Assembly (NCBI RefSeq): GCF_002234675.1
Contig: NC_019866.2
Coordinates: 24,674,955 to 24,738,954, forward strand
Origin: Oryzias latipes
Lineage: Eukaryota > Chordata > Actinopteri > Beloniformes > Adrianichthyidae
DNA length: 64,000 bases
Direction of reading: 5' to 3'
Of this stretch, positions 55,290-64,000 are shown one piece after another (the stretch's first letter is position 1; each line of letters begins with the position of its first letter). The position numbers and the translations under genes are program-made. The notes beneath the pieces were generated by a model that saw nothing but the letters and a program-made list of their open reading frames with translations, was not told where the DNA came from and ran no database searches.

Positions 55290-55761
55290 TAATAATACTT
55301 TTTGTTTAAAGCGCCTTTCATGATACTCAAGGACACTGTACAGACAAATATTAAAAATAGACATTAAAAGCACAATAAATATAAATATAAAAGACAAGAT
55401 TCTACTAGAATCCAACTAGAAGTAGCTCGGTTTTATCACTATTGAGTTTGAAAAAGTTTGAGGTGAACCAGTTTTTGATTTCAGATAGACAGGATTGGAG
55501 GGAGGAGGGTGGAAGAGAGGAGTCAGGTTTGCTTGATACATAGAGCTGGGTGTCATCGGCAAAACAGTGGAAATTAACATTAAATTTGCGGAAGATATTG
55601 CCAAGGGGTAGAAGATAAGTAATGAAAAGAAGAGGACCAAGGACAGAACCTTGGGGGACACCGGAAGAGACAGAGGAAGGCTGAGATTTGAATGATTTAA
55701 GCTGATTGAGCTGAATTATTAGTTGACCCTCCCCCTCTCCCAGCCCCCCCAACAGGGCCAA
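55290..55761 (-). mobile_element. L2-type LINE reverse transcriptase fragment
   Basis: The minus-strand frame 55761-55405 encodes [30 protein letters not shown] and [16 protein letters not shown], the classic L2 palm region. A deletion joins it to the 3' end, which finishes 'ggcgctttaaacaaaaagta' plus (TTA)n at 55275-55300. Confidence 0.8.
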
Positions 55762-56150
55762 CCAGCCTGCCTTGACCCCACGACCCTGGCAGGTATTTTT
55801 ATTTTTTCAAAATTGAATAGAGATGTGAATCATAATAACGGTGCTTAATATCTCTACAGATACTGAAGCTATTGTCACTAAACTTTCTGTACTAATCATG
55901 ACCCTATTGTCCCGTACAGCAAAGATTGTTCAGTAATTCACTTTGTTAGCTTCAGTTTCTTATTGCTATATTGTAAGCTCGTTCATTTTAGAACATTATT
56001 ACCTTAATACATTACCTTCTTACAAAAATGTTCAATTTCTCACAATTATTCTTATTCAGGGACCAAAAAATTTTTTATTTTTTATTTTGCACTAAAGCAG
56101 AGGATTTGTTTGTATTATAGAAACTGAACATACAGAGCATTGAGTTTTTA
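55762..56150. other. AT-rich intergenic DNA
   Basis: I see no gene or recognised repeat in this stretch upstream of the MHC class I promoter region. Confidence 0.4.
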
Positions 56151-56151
56151 A

Positions 56152-56167
56152 CCACCAGGGGGCGCTG
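56152..56167 (+). promoter_or_regulatory. Strong CTCF-like motif upstream of MHC class I
   Basis: CCACCAGGGGGCGCTG is an excellent match to the CTCF core and lies about 340 bp before the MHC class I start codon. Function is inferred from the motif alone. Confidence 0.55.
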
Positions 56168-56308
56168 CTGACTACAGAATAACACCAAACACACGTGAAA
56201 ACACAATCTGATTTTTAATGATTTCAAGCAGCTTTGAGAGGACAAGAACAAAACATTCAAACAAAAAAAATATAAAGACTAAATAATGTATTCATGCTAT
56301 GCTCTAAT

Positions 56309-56318
56309 TTTCACTTTC
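56309..56318 (-). promoter_or_regulatory. ISRE/IRF-like element
   Basis: TTTCACTTTC, on the minus strand GAAAGTGAAA, fits GAAANNGAAA exactly. It is 180 bp upstream of the MHC class I start codon, where interferon-response elements are expected. Confidence 0.55.
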
Positions 56319-56358
56319 GTTGTCATCCTTTGTCAGTTCAATCCAGATATCAGCTCTG

Positions 56359-56366
56359 TGACGTTT
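56359..56366 (+). promoter_or_regulatory. CRE/X2-like element
   Basis: TGACGTTT follows the ISRE-like site by about 40 bp, in the order known for MHC class I promoters (ISRE, then the X2/CRE-type box). I do not see a convincing Y box; a weak TATA-like TTTATATC is at 56389. Confidence 0.35.
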
Positions 56367-56410
56367 ACTCTGAGATCATTTCCATTCATTTATATCATCC
56401 GACTCTGAAG

Positions 56411-56420
56411 TTTCTCTTTC
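56411..56420 (-). promoter_or_regulatory. Second IRF-like element
   Basis: TTTCTCTTTC, on the minus strand GAAAGAGAAA, again fits GAAANNGAAA, about 80 bp before the start codon. Confidence 0.4.
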
Positions 56421-56497
56421 ATTTCTGCTCTGATGTTTGACCCAGAACCAGATTCTGCATCAGACGGTTTCAGACTGAGATCCTCAGAAGATCCAGA

Positions 56498-57095
56498 ATG
56501 AAGATCCAGATGTTTCTGTGTTTTCTGGGACTGAGTTTTCACGGCGCTGCTGCAGGTCAGTCACCAGTTTTTTACCTTTTGGACTTTATTTTGAACTGTT
56601 TGTGTGTTTTTATCTATCATTTGTCAAAAGAAAACCTTTTGTTTCTTCTTTTATATAATTAAACTGATGATTTATGGTAAAATGAAAGAGTTTAAACCAA
56701 AAGTCTCTGTTTTTATTTAGTAAATCTCTGTTTTTAACATTAACTTTAACAGTTGATGCTTCTGCATTTACAGAAACGTATTTTTAAAGTTTAAATTCTG
56801 TAAACTGAATTTATGTTTTTTTTTTCTTTTTCAGTGAGTCATTCTCTGAAGATTTTATTCATTGGTCCCTTTCCAGTCCAGAACCTCCCAGGGTTCATAA
56901 TTCTTGTTTTGGTTGATGATGTTCTGATGACTTACTATGACAGCAACATAACAACAATGGTTCCTAGACAGGACTGGTTGAAGGAGGTAGTAGATGAAGA
57001 GTTCTGGAAAAGTTACACTAAAATCAGTCTGTATGCCCAGCAGACCTTCATTGGCGACATAGAAAGAGCAAAGCAACTTTACAACCAAACTGAAG
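56498..57095 (+). CDS. MHC class I heavy chain, exons 1-2 (partial gene)
   Basis: Exon 1 (56498-56555) starts at ATG and encodes a hydrophobic signal peptide (MKIQMFLCFLGLSFHGAAA), ending in phase 1 at a GT donor. Intron 1 is 279 bp, with a long T-rich tract before CAG. Exon 2 (56835-57095, 261 bp) encodes an alpha-1 domain of about 87 residues: VSHSLK, LVDDVLMTYYDSN, VPRQDWLKEVVDE, YAQQTFIGDIERAKQLYNQT, with the conserved N-glycosylation NQT at the end and an extra NIT. Family members present peptides or other ligands at the cell surface. The early strand reads ILFIGPF, where classical molecules usually have tyrosines, so a non-classical role is possible. Exon 3 and later exons are not in the window; intron 2 is packed with repeats. 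Both exons are open and splice sites look good, but gene or pseudogene status is undecided. Confidence 0.85.
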
Positions 57096-57164
57096 GTGAG
57101 CTGGTTTGGACTTTATTCACTGATTCTGTTTTGAAATGATTATGTTCAGAGACTCAGATCACGA

Positions 57165-57530
57165 GGGGTATTCCAGAAGGTCCCTTTAAACTAGCCTGAC
57201 TTTAACCCTGAACTCTGGCTGAAATCCGCCTGAACTTGCTTACTCTGGGTATGTCGGTTCCAAAAGACCGGATATGAGTTGGCGTAATTACGCTCCACTT
57301 GGTAACCCTGGGTTAATGCACGGTACATAAAGACATTCTCAATAGATCGCCGATTTCCAGAGTCACCATGGAAAGAGAGCGCTATGCGTCAGTGGGACGG
57401 AGTCTGAGATTTTAATGATGGCAAATGAAGATTATACGTCCATCAAAAACGTAATACAGCTGCATCATCAGTAAAAGAAAGAGATTCTGCTTGGAGAAAA
57501 AGAACAGACATAGTAAACGCACAAGCTTCT
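57165..57530 (+). mobile_element. PIF/Harbinger fragment with Myb-like gene relic
   Basis: It begins 'ggggtattccagaaggtccc', a common end of fish Harbinger-type elements. From ATG 57368 it encodes MERERYASVGR, and after a one-base frameshift EILMMANEDYTSIKN and SSVKERDSAWRKRTD. This is the Myb/SANT accessory protein of this group, in decayed form. Confidence 0.55.
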
Positions 57531-57537
57531 TTTTTTT

Positions 57538-58101
57538 TTTTTTAACTTGTCCTGTCCAACAGCTGGGCAAACAGATGAGAGCTGACGGCCTCTTGTGTTG
57601 GACATATTTTACTTTAACAACAGGGGTTATTAATCTTCAGACAAACCAGAGGTATGTCTGAATAAACCCCTTTTGTAATTCAGGCCAAACTTTATTCATT
57701 TTCGTATCTGAATCGTATTTGAAGATTTTTTATGTTGGACTGGACGGAAAAGGGAAGAAGGGAAGAAGAGAGAGGGATGTTAGAGAGAGGGGGGGGTAGA
57801 AGGGTGATTATAGGGGGGGGGTGTAAAACCATGAAGCAGCATAAAGCAACAAGTTGCTGGGTGTTTATCAATACGGTCGGGTTCAGATGTAATACAACTC
57901 TAGAAGGGGCGGGGCCTGTCCACACACACACTCAAATGTTATAAACACACCTGTTGGCTGCAAACATATCCACATGTCAACATGTACACAAAACCAATAG
58001 TGTTCACGCGCGCATATGTCTTATGCCTTCAAACCAAACAGTGTAAAATATTTAATTCAATCACGCAAAATGTTTGTGCAAAGATGAGCTAACACCTGTG
58101 C
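57538..58101 (+). repeat. Direct repeat right of the MHC class I exons
   Basis: Partner of 54321-55011, without the SINE-like insertion, in the same orientation. It lies in intron 2 of the MHC class I gene. Confidence 0.75.
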
Positions 58102-58700
58102 TCAGGTGAGTGTTTATGTTCTTCTAAAATGGATGAACATAACCCAGACCCCCGCCGCCGCAGCAGCGGCAGCCAGAAACCCCAACGCCACTCGGCAGTA
58201 GGCAGAGAACAACCGCCCCCCAGGTGACCACATCCGCCACCCAGGCCAGGACCAGCAGGACTGCTACGAGCCCCCAGAGCCAGAGAGCAGGGAGGCATGG
58301 AGGGAAAGAGAGCGCAGCCCCGGCAAAACCAGGAGAGCAGCTCCCCACTGCGCCAGGAGGGCCCAGCGCCGGGCCCCACCCGTGAAGATTGCCCGCAGCC
58401 CCAGGCGACCGCATCATCACCACCCAGGAGGTCTGGGCATCCTCCCGCCCAACCCCAGGTACGGGCCAGGACCCCCCAAGGGAGACCCGCTCTGCGCTCC
58501 AGGCAGCCACCCACTCGGCCCACGTTGGGTACGGAAAGGTGTAGGGCAGGGGCCAGCCGCCCTCTGCCCAGGAGGAGGGCACACAGGAGAAAAGGGGGTC
58601 CACAAGAGATATTGTAAACATGGCCCGACCAGGCTCACCCACAGTTGGAAATTTGGCGAGGCCCAGCACACAAGAGTTTCTGATCTTATTACATTAAATA
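58102..58700. other. GC-rich repeat DNA without a supported gene
   Basis: A C-rich stretch with open frames on both strands, which is expected from composition alone. Similar GC-rich blocks follow the sister repeat at 55040-55260. A TA-rich microsatellite is at 58697-58725. I do not call a gene. Confidence 0.4.
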
Positions 58701-58734
58701 TATGTGTATATATATATATATATACTTCTTCTAA

Positions 58735-61700
58735 AAAGATGGCGCCGTGAACGGACGCCTGTTGCCATAGCTCCTGTAATCACTCTTTTACTCAAGTCTG
58801 TAATCATCGTCTCCTTTCCTTTTTTTCTCAAATTTTTTTTGTTGTTGTTGTTCTTTTATTATTTCTGTCTTTTTTCCATTTTTGTGCTTTTTATTTACTT
58901 TTTTCTCTCGTTGATATTCTCACATCGGAGGGAATAACAATGGAAAGCATGGCCATTGTTTACACGCGCGACCAGCTGCTGGCCCTGAGAGAGCCTAGCC
59001 TGTTTCATGGAGCTCGGCATGAGATTCCGAAGGAGATACGGAGGAGACGTCGGGGTCGCAGAGCCGGGACTCACGTTAAGATGAACAGAAGGAGATTTAA
59101 GCCTGTCGTGCCTGCAGTCATTATGGGGAATGTGCGCTCACTGGCCAACAAGACCGAGGAGCTAACGACGCTAATGAACACCCAGACGGAGTATCGGGAA
59201 TGCAGCCTACTGAGCTTCACCGAGACGTGGCTGCACTCCCACATCCCGGACAGCAGCGTCGCGGTTCCTGGTTTTACGACTGTGAGAGCGGACAGAGATG
59301 CAGCCAGCTGCGGTAAGAAGAGGGGAGGCGGGATCGCTCTTTACGTGAGTGAGCGGTGGTGTAACCCCGGACACGTCTGCGTGAAGGAGCGACTCTGCAC
59401 GCCGCATGTGGAGCTGCTGGCGGTGGGACTCCGGCCCTATTATCTGCCGAGGGAATTCACATCGGTTGTGGTGGTGAATGTGTATGTTCCTCCATCCGCC
59501 GATGCTGAGGCCGCCGCTGACGTCATCACTACCACCGTTTCCCGCCTGCAGACACAGCAGCCTAACTCTTTCTGCATCATCACTGGGGACTTCAACCACA
59601 TCACCATGGACAGAACGCTTGGGGACTTCACTCAATATGTGAACTGTCCCACCCGGGAAAATAAAACTCTGGATCTGCTGTATGCAAATGCAAAGAAGGC
59701 ATACAGAGCCACAGCCCTCCCCCCCCTCGGCAGGTCTGACCATAACCTGGTTCACCTCATCCCAAACTATGTCCCTATTGCCATGCGGGAACGTGTCCAC
59801 AAAAAGGCTGTGAGGAGGTGGACCCCAGAAACGGAGCAGGCCCTGCAGGACTGTCTTGGGTCCACGGACTGGGACGCTCTTTGCACGCCTCATGGGGAGG
59901 ACATTGATGGCATGACGGACTGCATCACAGAATATATTAAATTCTGTGAGGAGTCTGTTATGCCTACTCGAACTGTTCGATGCTTCCCCAACAACAAACC
60001 CTGGATCAGCTGTGACCTGAAGAACCTCCTGAACAGGAAGAAGAGAGCCTTCAGGTCTGGAGACCGTGAGGAGCTGAAGAGGGTGCAGCACCAACTTAGG
60101 GATCAGCTGAGGAACGGGAGAGATTCCTACAGGAGGAAGCTGGAATCCAAACTCCAGCAGGACAACATGAGGGCGGTGTGGTCTGGAATGAAGAAGATCA
60201 CAGGATGTGGGGGGAGAAGCAGACCCATCAGAGGCAGCAAAGAGAGAGCTGACGAGCTTAACACCTTTTTCAACAGGTTTAGCTCTCTGAATGCCTCAAC
60301 CTCCTCCCCCCCAACTCCACCACACCACCCCCCTGCTCCTGCTGCCTCTCAGCTGACTGACCTCCCCCCTCATGAACCCCCCACACCTCCTCACCTTCCT
60401 TCCCCCTCTAACACACCACACCTACTGGGCCCACAGTCCATCACCCCTCCCCCCAGTCCAACCACCACCCCCCTCCCTCCCTGTCTGACTGTAACAGCCT
60501 GCCAGGTGAAGAAACAGCTGGAGAAACTTAACCAGCACAAAGCAGCCGGCCCGGATGGCGTCAGCCCTCGTACCCTGAGGACCTGTGCCCACCAGCTGTC
60601 TGCGGTTCTCCAGCATCTCTTCAACCTGAGCCTCAGACTGGAGAAGGTGCCGCTCCTCTGGAAGACCTCCTGCCTGGTCCCCGTTCCTAAGAAGACGTCT
60701 CCATCTCACCTCGGGGATTTCCGTCCAGTTGCCCTCACCTCCCATGTGATGAAGGTGCTGGAGAGGCTGGTGTTGGCTCAAGTGAGACCGGTGGTGAGCT
60801 CTTCTCTGGACCCCCTGCAGTTTGCCTACCGGCCGCGCCTGGGGGTGGATGATGCTGTCATCCATCTGCTGCAGCGAGCTCACTCACACCTGGATGGTGG
60901 CGGAGGCATGGTGAGAATCACCTTCTTTGATTTCTCCAGTGCCTTTAACACCATCCGGCCTTCTTTACTGGGTGATAAGCTGCGGCTGATGGGTGCTGGT
61001 GCGTCCACCGTCTCCTGGATCACTGACTACCTGACAGACAGGCCACAGTTTGTCCGACTGGGCGGCGTCCTGTCAGACGTGGTGCTGAGTGGTGTGGGAG
61101 CCCCACAGGGCACTGTGCTCTCTCCATTCCTGTTCACCTTATACACCTCAGATTTCCAGCACAACTCAGAGTCATGTCACCTACAGAAATTCTCTGATGA
61201 CTCTGTGGTTGTGGGGTGTATAAGCGGTGGACGGGAGGAGGAGTACAGGAGGCTGGTGGACGGATTTGTGGAGTGGGCTGGAGAGAATCACCTGCTGCTC
61301 AATGTGGACAAGACCAGGGAGATGGTGATCGACTTCCGGAGGAAAAGGACTGTCTTACAACCCCTCTGCATCCTGGGCAGGGATGTGGAAGCGGTGGAGG
61401 AGTACAAATATCTGGGTGTGACTATCGACAGCAGACTGAGCTGGAGGAGCCACAGTACTGCTGTGTACAAAAAGGCCTGCAGCAGACTCTACTTCCTGAG
61501 GAAGCTGAGGTCATTTGATGTGTGCAGCAAGATGCTGGGGATCTTTTACCAGTCTGTGGTGGCCAGCACCTTGTTCTCCTCTGTGGTCTCCTGGGGAAGC
61601 AGCATTGCAGTCAGTGACACCAACAGACTGAACAAGCTGATCAGGAAGGCGGGTTCTGTCATTGGCTGCAAACAGGAAACCTTTGAAGCAGTGATGGAGA

Positions 61701-62126
61701 GGAGGTCACTGAACAAGCTCTTATCCATCATGGACAACCCAGAGCATCCTCTCCACCCTGTTCTGGACAAACAGCGGAGCTCCTTCTCTAGAAGGCTCAG
61801 ACAGCTCCGCTCCAAAACTGCCCGGTACCAGAAATCCTTCCTGCCAAATACTATAACCCTGTTCAATAATTCACAATGCAGAAGATAACCTTTTCCCCTT
61901 TTTTTTTTTTTCTCTTTTCTTTATTTTGCACATTTCTTTTGCACATCTCTTTACCTGCACTGTTATGTAAATAGCTCTTTAAATTATACCACATTTTCCT
62001 TGTTCTCTTTTTTATTTTTATTTATATTATTCTTACTCTTTTTTTCCTGTCAGTTGTTATGGTAACGAACAAATTTCCCACGTGTGGGATCAATAAAGTA
62101 TTTCTGATTCTGATTCTGATTCTGAT

Positions 62127-62130
<4 letters not shown>
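58735..62130 (+). mobile_element. Full-length Rex1/L2/CR1-group LINE
   Basis: It starts near a YY1-like AAGATGGCGCC (58736) about 200 bp before the coding region and ends in 'gggatcaataaagtatttctga' followed by (TTCTGA)n up to 62130, the short-repeat 3' end typical of this group. The single reading frame is uninterrupted. I cannot see a target duplication because the 3' end runs into an (AT)n tract. Confidence 0.85.
58940..61888 (+). CDS. Intact LINE endonuclease-reverse transcriptase, 982 aa
   Basis: APE-type endonuclease at about residues 58-290: GNVRSLANK, FTETWLHS with catalytic Glu, GGGIALYVS, VVVNVYVPPS, GDFNH at about 216, and GRSDHNLVHL at about 266. A basic linker (RRKLESKLQQDNMRAVWSGM) and a Pro-rich stretch (about 450-510) follow. 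Reverse transcriptase at about 530-800 has HKAAGPDGVSP, DFRPVALTSHVMKVLERL, QFAYRPRLGVDDAVIHLL, FFDFSSAFNTI, GAPQGTVLSPFLF and catalytic KFSDDSVVVG at about 752, then KYLGVTIDSRLSWRSH and a C-terminal part ending near FLPNTITLFNNS. Key residues are present, and SDD in place of ADD is normal for some fish elements. No stop or frameshift is visible, so it may be, or very recently was, active. It sits inside MHC class I intron 2, in the sense direction. Confidence 0.93.
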   Translation: MESMAIVYTRDQLLALREPSLFHGARHEIPKEIRRRRRGRRAGTHVKMNRRRFKPVVPAVIMGNVRSLANKTEELTTLMNTQTEYRECSLLSFTETWLHSHIPDSSVAVPGFTTVRADRDAASCGKKRGGGIALYVSERWCNPGHVCVKERLCTPHVELLAVGLRPYYLPREFTSVVVVNVYVPPSADAEAAADVITTTVSRLQTQQPNSFCIITGDFNHITMDRTLGDFTQYVNCPTRENKTLDLLYANAKKAYRATALPPLGRSDHNLVHLIPNYVPIAMRERVHKKAVRRWTPETEQALQDCLGSTDWDALCTPHGEDIDGMTDCITEYIKFCEESVMPTRTVRCFPNNKPWISCDLKNLLNRKKRAFRSGDREELKRVQHQLRDQLRNGRDSYRRKLESKLQQDNMRAVWSGMKKITGCGGRSRPIRGSKERADELNTFFNRFSSLNASTSSPPTPPHHPPAPAASQLTDLPPHEPPTPPHLPSPSNTPHLLGPQSITPPPSPTTTPLPPCLTVTACQVKKQLEKLNQHKAAGPDGVSPRTLRTCAHQLSAVLQHLFNLSLRLEKVPLLWKTSCLVPVPKKTSPSHLGDFRPVALTSHVMKVLERLVLAQVRPVVSSSLDPLQFAYRPRLGVDDAVIHLLQRAHSHLDGGGGMVRITFFDFSSAFNTIRPSLLGDKLRLMGAGASTVSWITDYLTDRPQFVRLGGVLSDVVLSGVGAPQGTVLSPFLFTLYTSDFQHNSESCHLQKFSDDSVVVGCISGGREEEYRRLVDGFVEWAGENHLLLNVDKTREMVIDFRRKRTVLQPLCILGRDVEAVEEYKYLGVTIDSRLSWRSHSTAVYKKACSRLYFLRKLRSFDVCSKMLGIFYQSVVASTLFSSVVSWGSSIAVSDTNRLNKLIRKAGSVIGCKQETFEAVMERRSLNKLLSIMDNPEHPLHPVLDKQRSSFSRRLRQLRSKTARYQKSFLPNTITLFNNSQCRR

Positions 62131-62212
<82 letters not shown>
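62131..62212. repeat. (AT)n microsatellite, about 82 bp
   Basis: An almost pure AT dinucleotide tract between the (TTCTGA)n tail of one LINE and the truncated start of the next. Confidence 0.97.
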
Positions 62213-62216
<4 letters not shown>

Positions 62217-62218
<2 letters not shown>

Positions 62219-64000
62219 GTACAACATCAACAGGACTCTAAGAGCCTTCATAGGAAACTCAATGAAGCTGTGGAAAACCACCCTTGAAGCCAATGGGAAG
62301 CCACTTGCACAAGTGTCCATCAAATGTGGGATATACCAAGGTGATGCTCTGTCCCCACTGCTGTTCTGCATAGGTCTGAACCCCCTCAGCCAAATAATCA
62401 ACAAGACTGGCTATGGATACCGACTCAGAAATGGGGCCAACATCAGTCACCTCCTCTACATGGATGACATCAGGCTATATGCTAAGAGCGAGCGTGACAT
62501 TGACTCCCTGATCCACACCACCAGGATCTACAGTACTGACATTGGGATGTCATTCGGCCTCGAGAAATGCTGCCGGATGGTGACTAAGAGAGGCAAGGTA
62601 GTCCAGACAGGAGGGGTCTTACTCCCAGAAGGAACAATAGCAGACATCGAGGACAGTTACAAGTACCTTGGAATTCCACAGGCAAATGGCAACCTGGAGC
62701 AGGCAACAAGGAAAGCTGCAACAGCTATATACCTCCAACGAGTAAGGCAAGTCCTGAGAAGCCAGCTCAATGGCAAGAACAAGACCCGGGCAATAAACAG
62801 CTACGCACTGCCAGTTATCAGATACCCTGCAGGAATCATAAGATGGCCAAAGGAAGAGATACAGACCACGGATGTTAAAACACGAAAGCTCCTCACCATG
62901 GATGGAGGGTTCCATCCCAAATCCAGCACCCTGAGACTGTATGCTAGCCGCAAGGAAGGAGGCCGAGGACTAGTGAGCGTAGAAGCCACTATCCAGGATG
63001 AAACATCCAAGATACACAAGCTCAAGCCCACAACTGACAGTGTGCTCAGTGAATGTCTCAGGCAATGGAGAGCAGAGGACACAGTGCTGGAGGACAGATC
63101 CTCATGGGAGGACAAACCCCTGCATGGGACGTACCACCGGACCATAACTGAAGTGGCTGATATCAAGAAGTCCTACCAATGGCTAGAAAAGGCTGGCCTA
63201 CAGGACAGCACCGAAGCGCTCATCCTGGCAGCTCAGGAACAAGCCCTGAGCACCAGAGCCATAGAGGCTCAGATCTACCACACCAGACAAGACCCAAGGT
63301 GTAGATCTACCACACCAGACGAGACCCAAGGTGTAGAGTTCTACCACACCAGACAAGACCCAAGGTGTAGATCTACCACACCAGACGAGACCCAAGGTGT
63401 AGAGTTCTACCACACCAGACAAGACCCAATGTGTAGGCTGTGCAAAGAGGCGCCTGAAACAATCCAGCACATAACTGCAGGATGTAAGATGCTGGCAGGG
63501 AAAGCATACATGGAGCGCCACAATCAAGTGGCTGGAATAATATAGAGGAACATGTGTGCAGAATATGAACTGGAAACCCCAAGGTCAAAATGAGAAACAC
63601 CTCTGAAGGTAGTAGAGAATGAGAGGGCAAAGATCCTGTGGGACTTCCAGATCCAGACTGATAGGATGGTAATGGAGAACCAACCAGACATTGTAGTGGT
63701 GGATAAAGAACAGAGGAAAGCCGTTGTGGTGGATGTGGCAGTGCCAAGCGATGGGAACATCAGGAAGAAGGAACATGACAAACTGGAGAAATACCAGGGA
63801 CTCAGACAAGAACTGGCGAAAACCTGGAAAGTGAAGGTGACAGTGGTGCCTGTGGTAATTGGAGCACTCGGGGCAGTATCCCCCAAGCTGGAGGAGTGGC
63901 TACAACAGATACCTGGAAAGACCTCAGACCTCTCAGTCCAGAAAAGTGCAGTGCTAGGAACAGCTAAGATACTGCGCAGGACCCTCAAGCTCCCAGGCTT
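62217..64000 (+). mobile_element. 5'-truncated R4/Dong (Rex6-like) LINE, cut by window end
   Basis: The frame 62217-63545 starts inside the reverse transcriptase (RTLRAFIGNSMKLWKTTLEA, CGIYQGDALSPLLFCIGLNP, catalytic LLYMDDIRLYAKS, SFGLEKCCRM, YKYLGIPQANG) and runs through a linker to a zinc knuckle (MCRLCKEAPETIQHITAGCK). The same frame continues beyond TAG 63543 and a TGA near 63588 into a restriction-like endonuclease region (DIVVVDKEQRKAVVVDVAVP, KVKVTVVPVVIGALGAV). The two stops and the missing 5' part show it is dead. Tandem repeats precede the knuckle at 63274-63437. Confidence 0.88.
63274..63437 (+). repeat. Tandem 32/34-bp repeats inside the R4/Dong coding region
   Basis: Five copies of a unit beginning 'tctaccacaccagac' and ending 'acccaaggtgtaga(gt)' alternate in length 32, 34, 32, 34 and about 32 bp. 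Each pair is 66 bp, so the reading frame is kept and the protein shows alternating YHTRQDPRC and STTPDETQGVEF. Confidence 0.92.

Noticed and set aside
58089..58669. Long proline/glycine-rich open frames on both strands
   Set aside because: They overlap on both strands in a very GC-rich stretch, show no conserved motif, and similar composition occurs next to the sister repeat; most likely chance.
63274..63437. CRISPR-like array
   Set aside because: The repeats are contiguous without unique spacers and encode protein within a LINE; the genome is vertebrate.

Overview
The window looks like a repeat-rich stretch of a teleost fish genome. It has spliced vertebrate exons (LDL receptor, MHC class I alpha-1) and no bacterial or viral gene organisation. 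Its LINE, hAT, Harbinger and Ty3/gypsy families are typical of fish. Most of the sequence is transposable-element DNA. The only host-gene material I can support is two copies of a broken LDL-receptor gene and the first two exons of an MHC class I gene.

Layout. Positions 1-4.85 kb hold unclassified non-coding DNA with possible LTR-like pieces. About 4.85-23.4 kb and 26.9-54.2 kb are two direct copies of one segment (unit offset about 30 kb, roughly 98-99% identical in the stretches I compared by eye). In order, each copy carries an old gypsy integrase fragment, an L2 3' end, an L1-like 3' end, the LDLR pseudogene, fragments of two further LINE families and non-coding DNA. Because the copies are so similar, each serves as an empty-site control for the other: several insertions can be placed before or after the duplication and bounded to the base.

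Insertions specific to copy 2 are a hAT-like element with a 5-bp target duplication at 27.16-32.93 kb, a second member of that family at 42.85-44.38 kb, and a full-length RTE-like LINE at 35.45-38.59 kb with a 16-bp target duplication. A complete but disabled chromodomain Ty3/gypsy element (27.61-32.37 kb) is nested inside the first hAT-like element. Its LTRs are 263 bp each, its target duplication is AAGGA, and it has an apparent self-priming primer-binding site. Insertions specific to copy 1 are two hAT MITEs with 8-bp target duplications and an internally deleted RTE-like fragment that replaces LDLR exon 4 and part of exon 5.

To the right of the duplication, an MHC class I gene begins (signal-peptide exon and alpha-1 exon, 56.50-57.10 kb). 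Upstream are a strong CTCF-like motif and interferon-response-like motifs. The two exons are bracketed by direct repeats. Intron 2 is filled by a Harbinger fragment, GC-rich repeat DNA, an intact 982-codon LINE (58.94-61.89 kb), an (AT)n tract, and a 5'-truncated R4/Dong-type LINE that runs off the window.

I found no tRNA or rRNA gene, no CRISPR array, and no clearly new multi-gene system. The most informative content is the nested, datable insertion history of the duplicated pseudogene locus, the self-priming signature of the chromodomain element, and the divergent MHC class I start.
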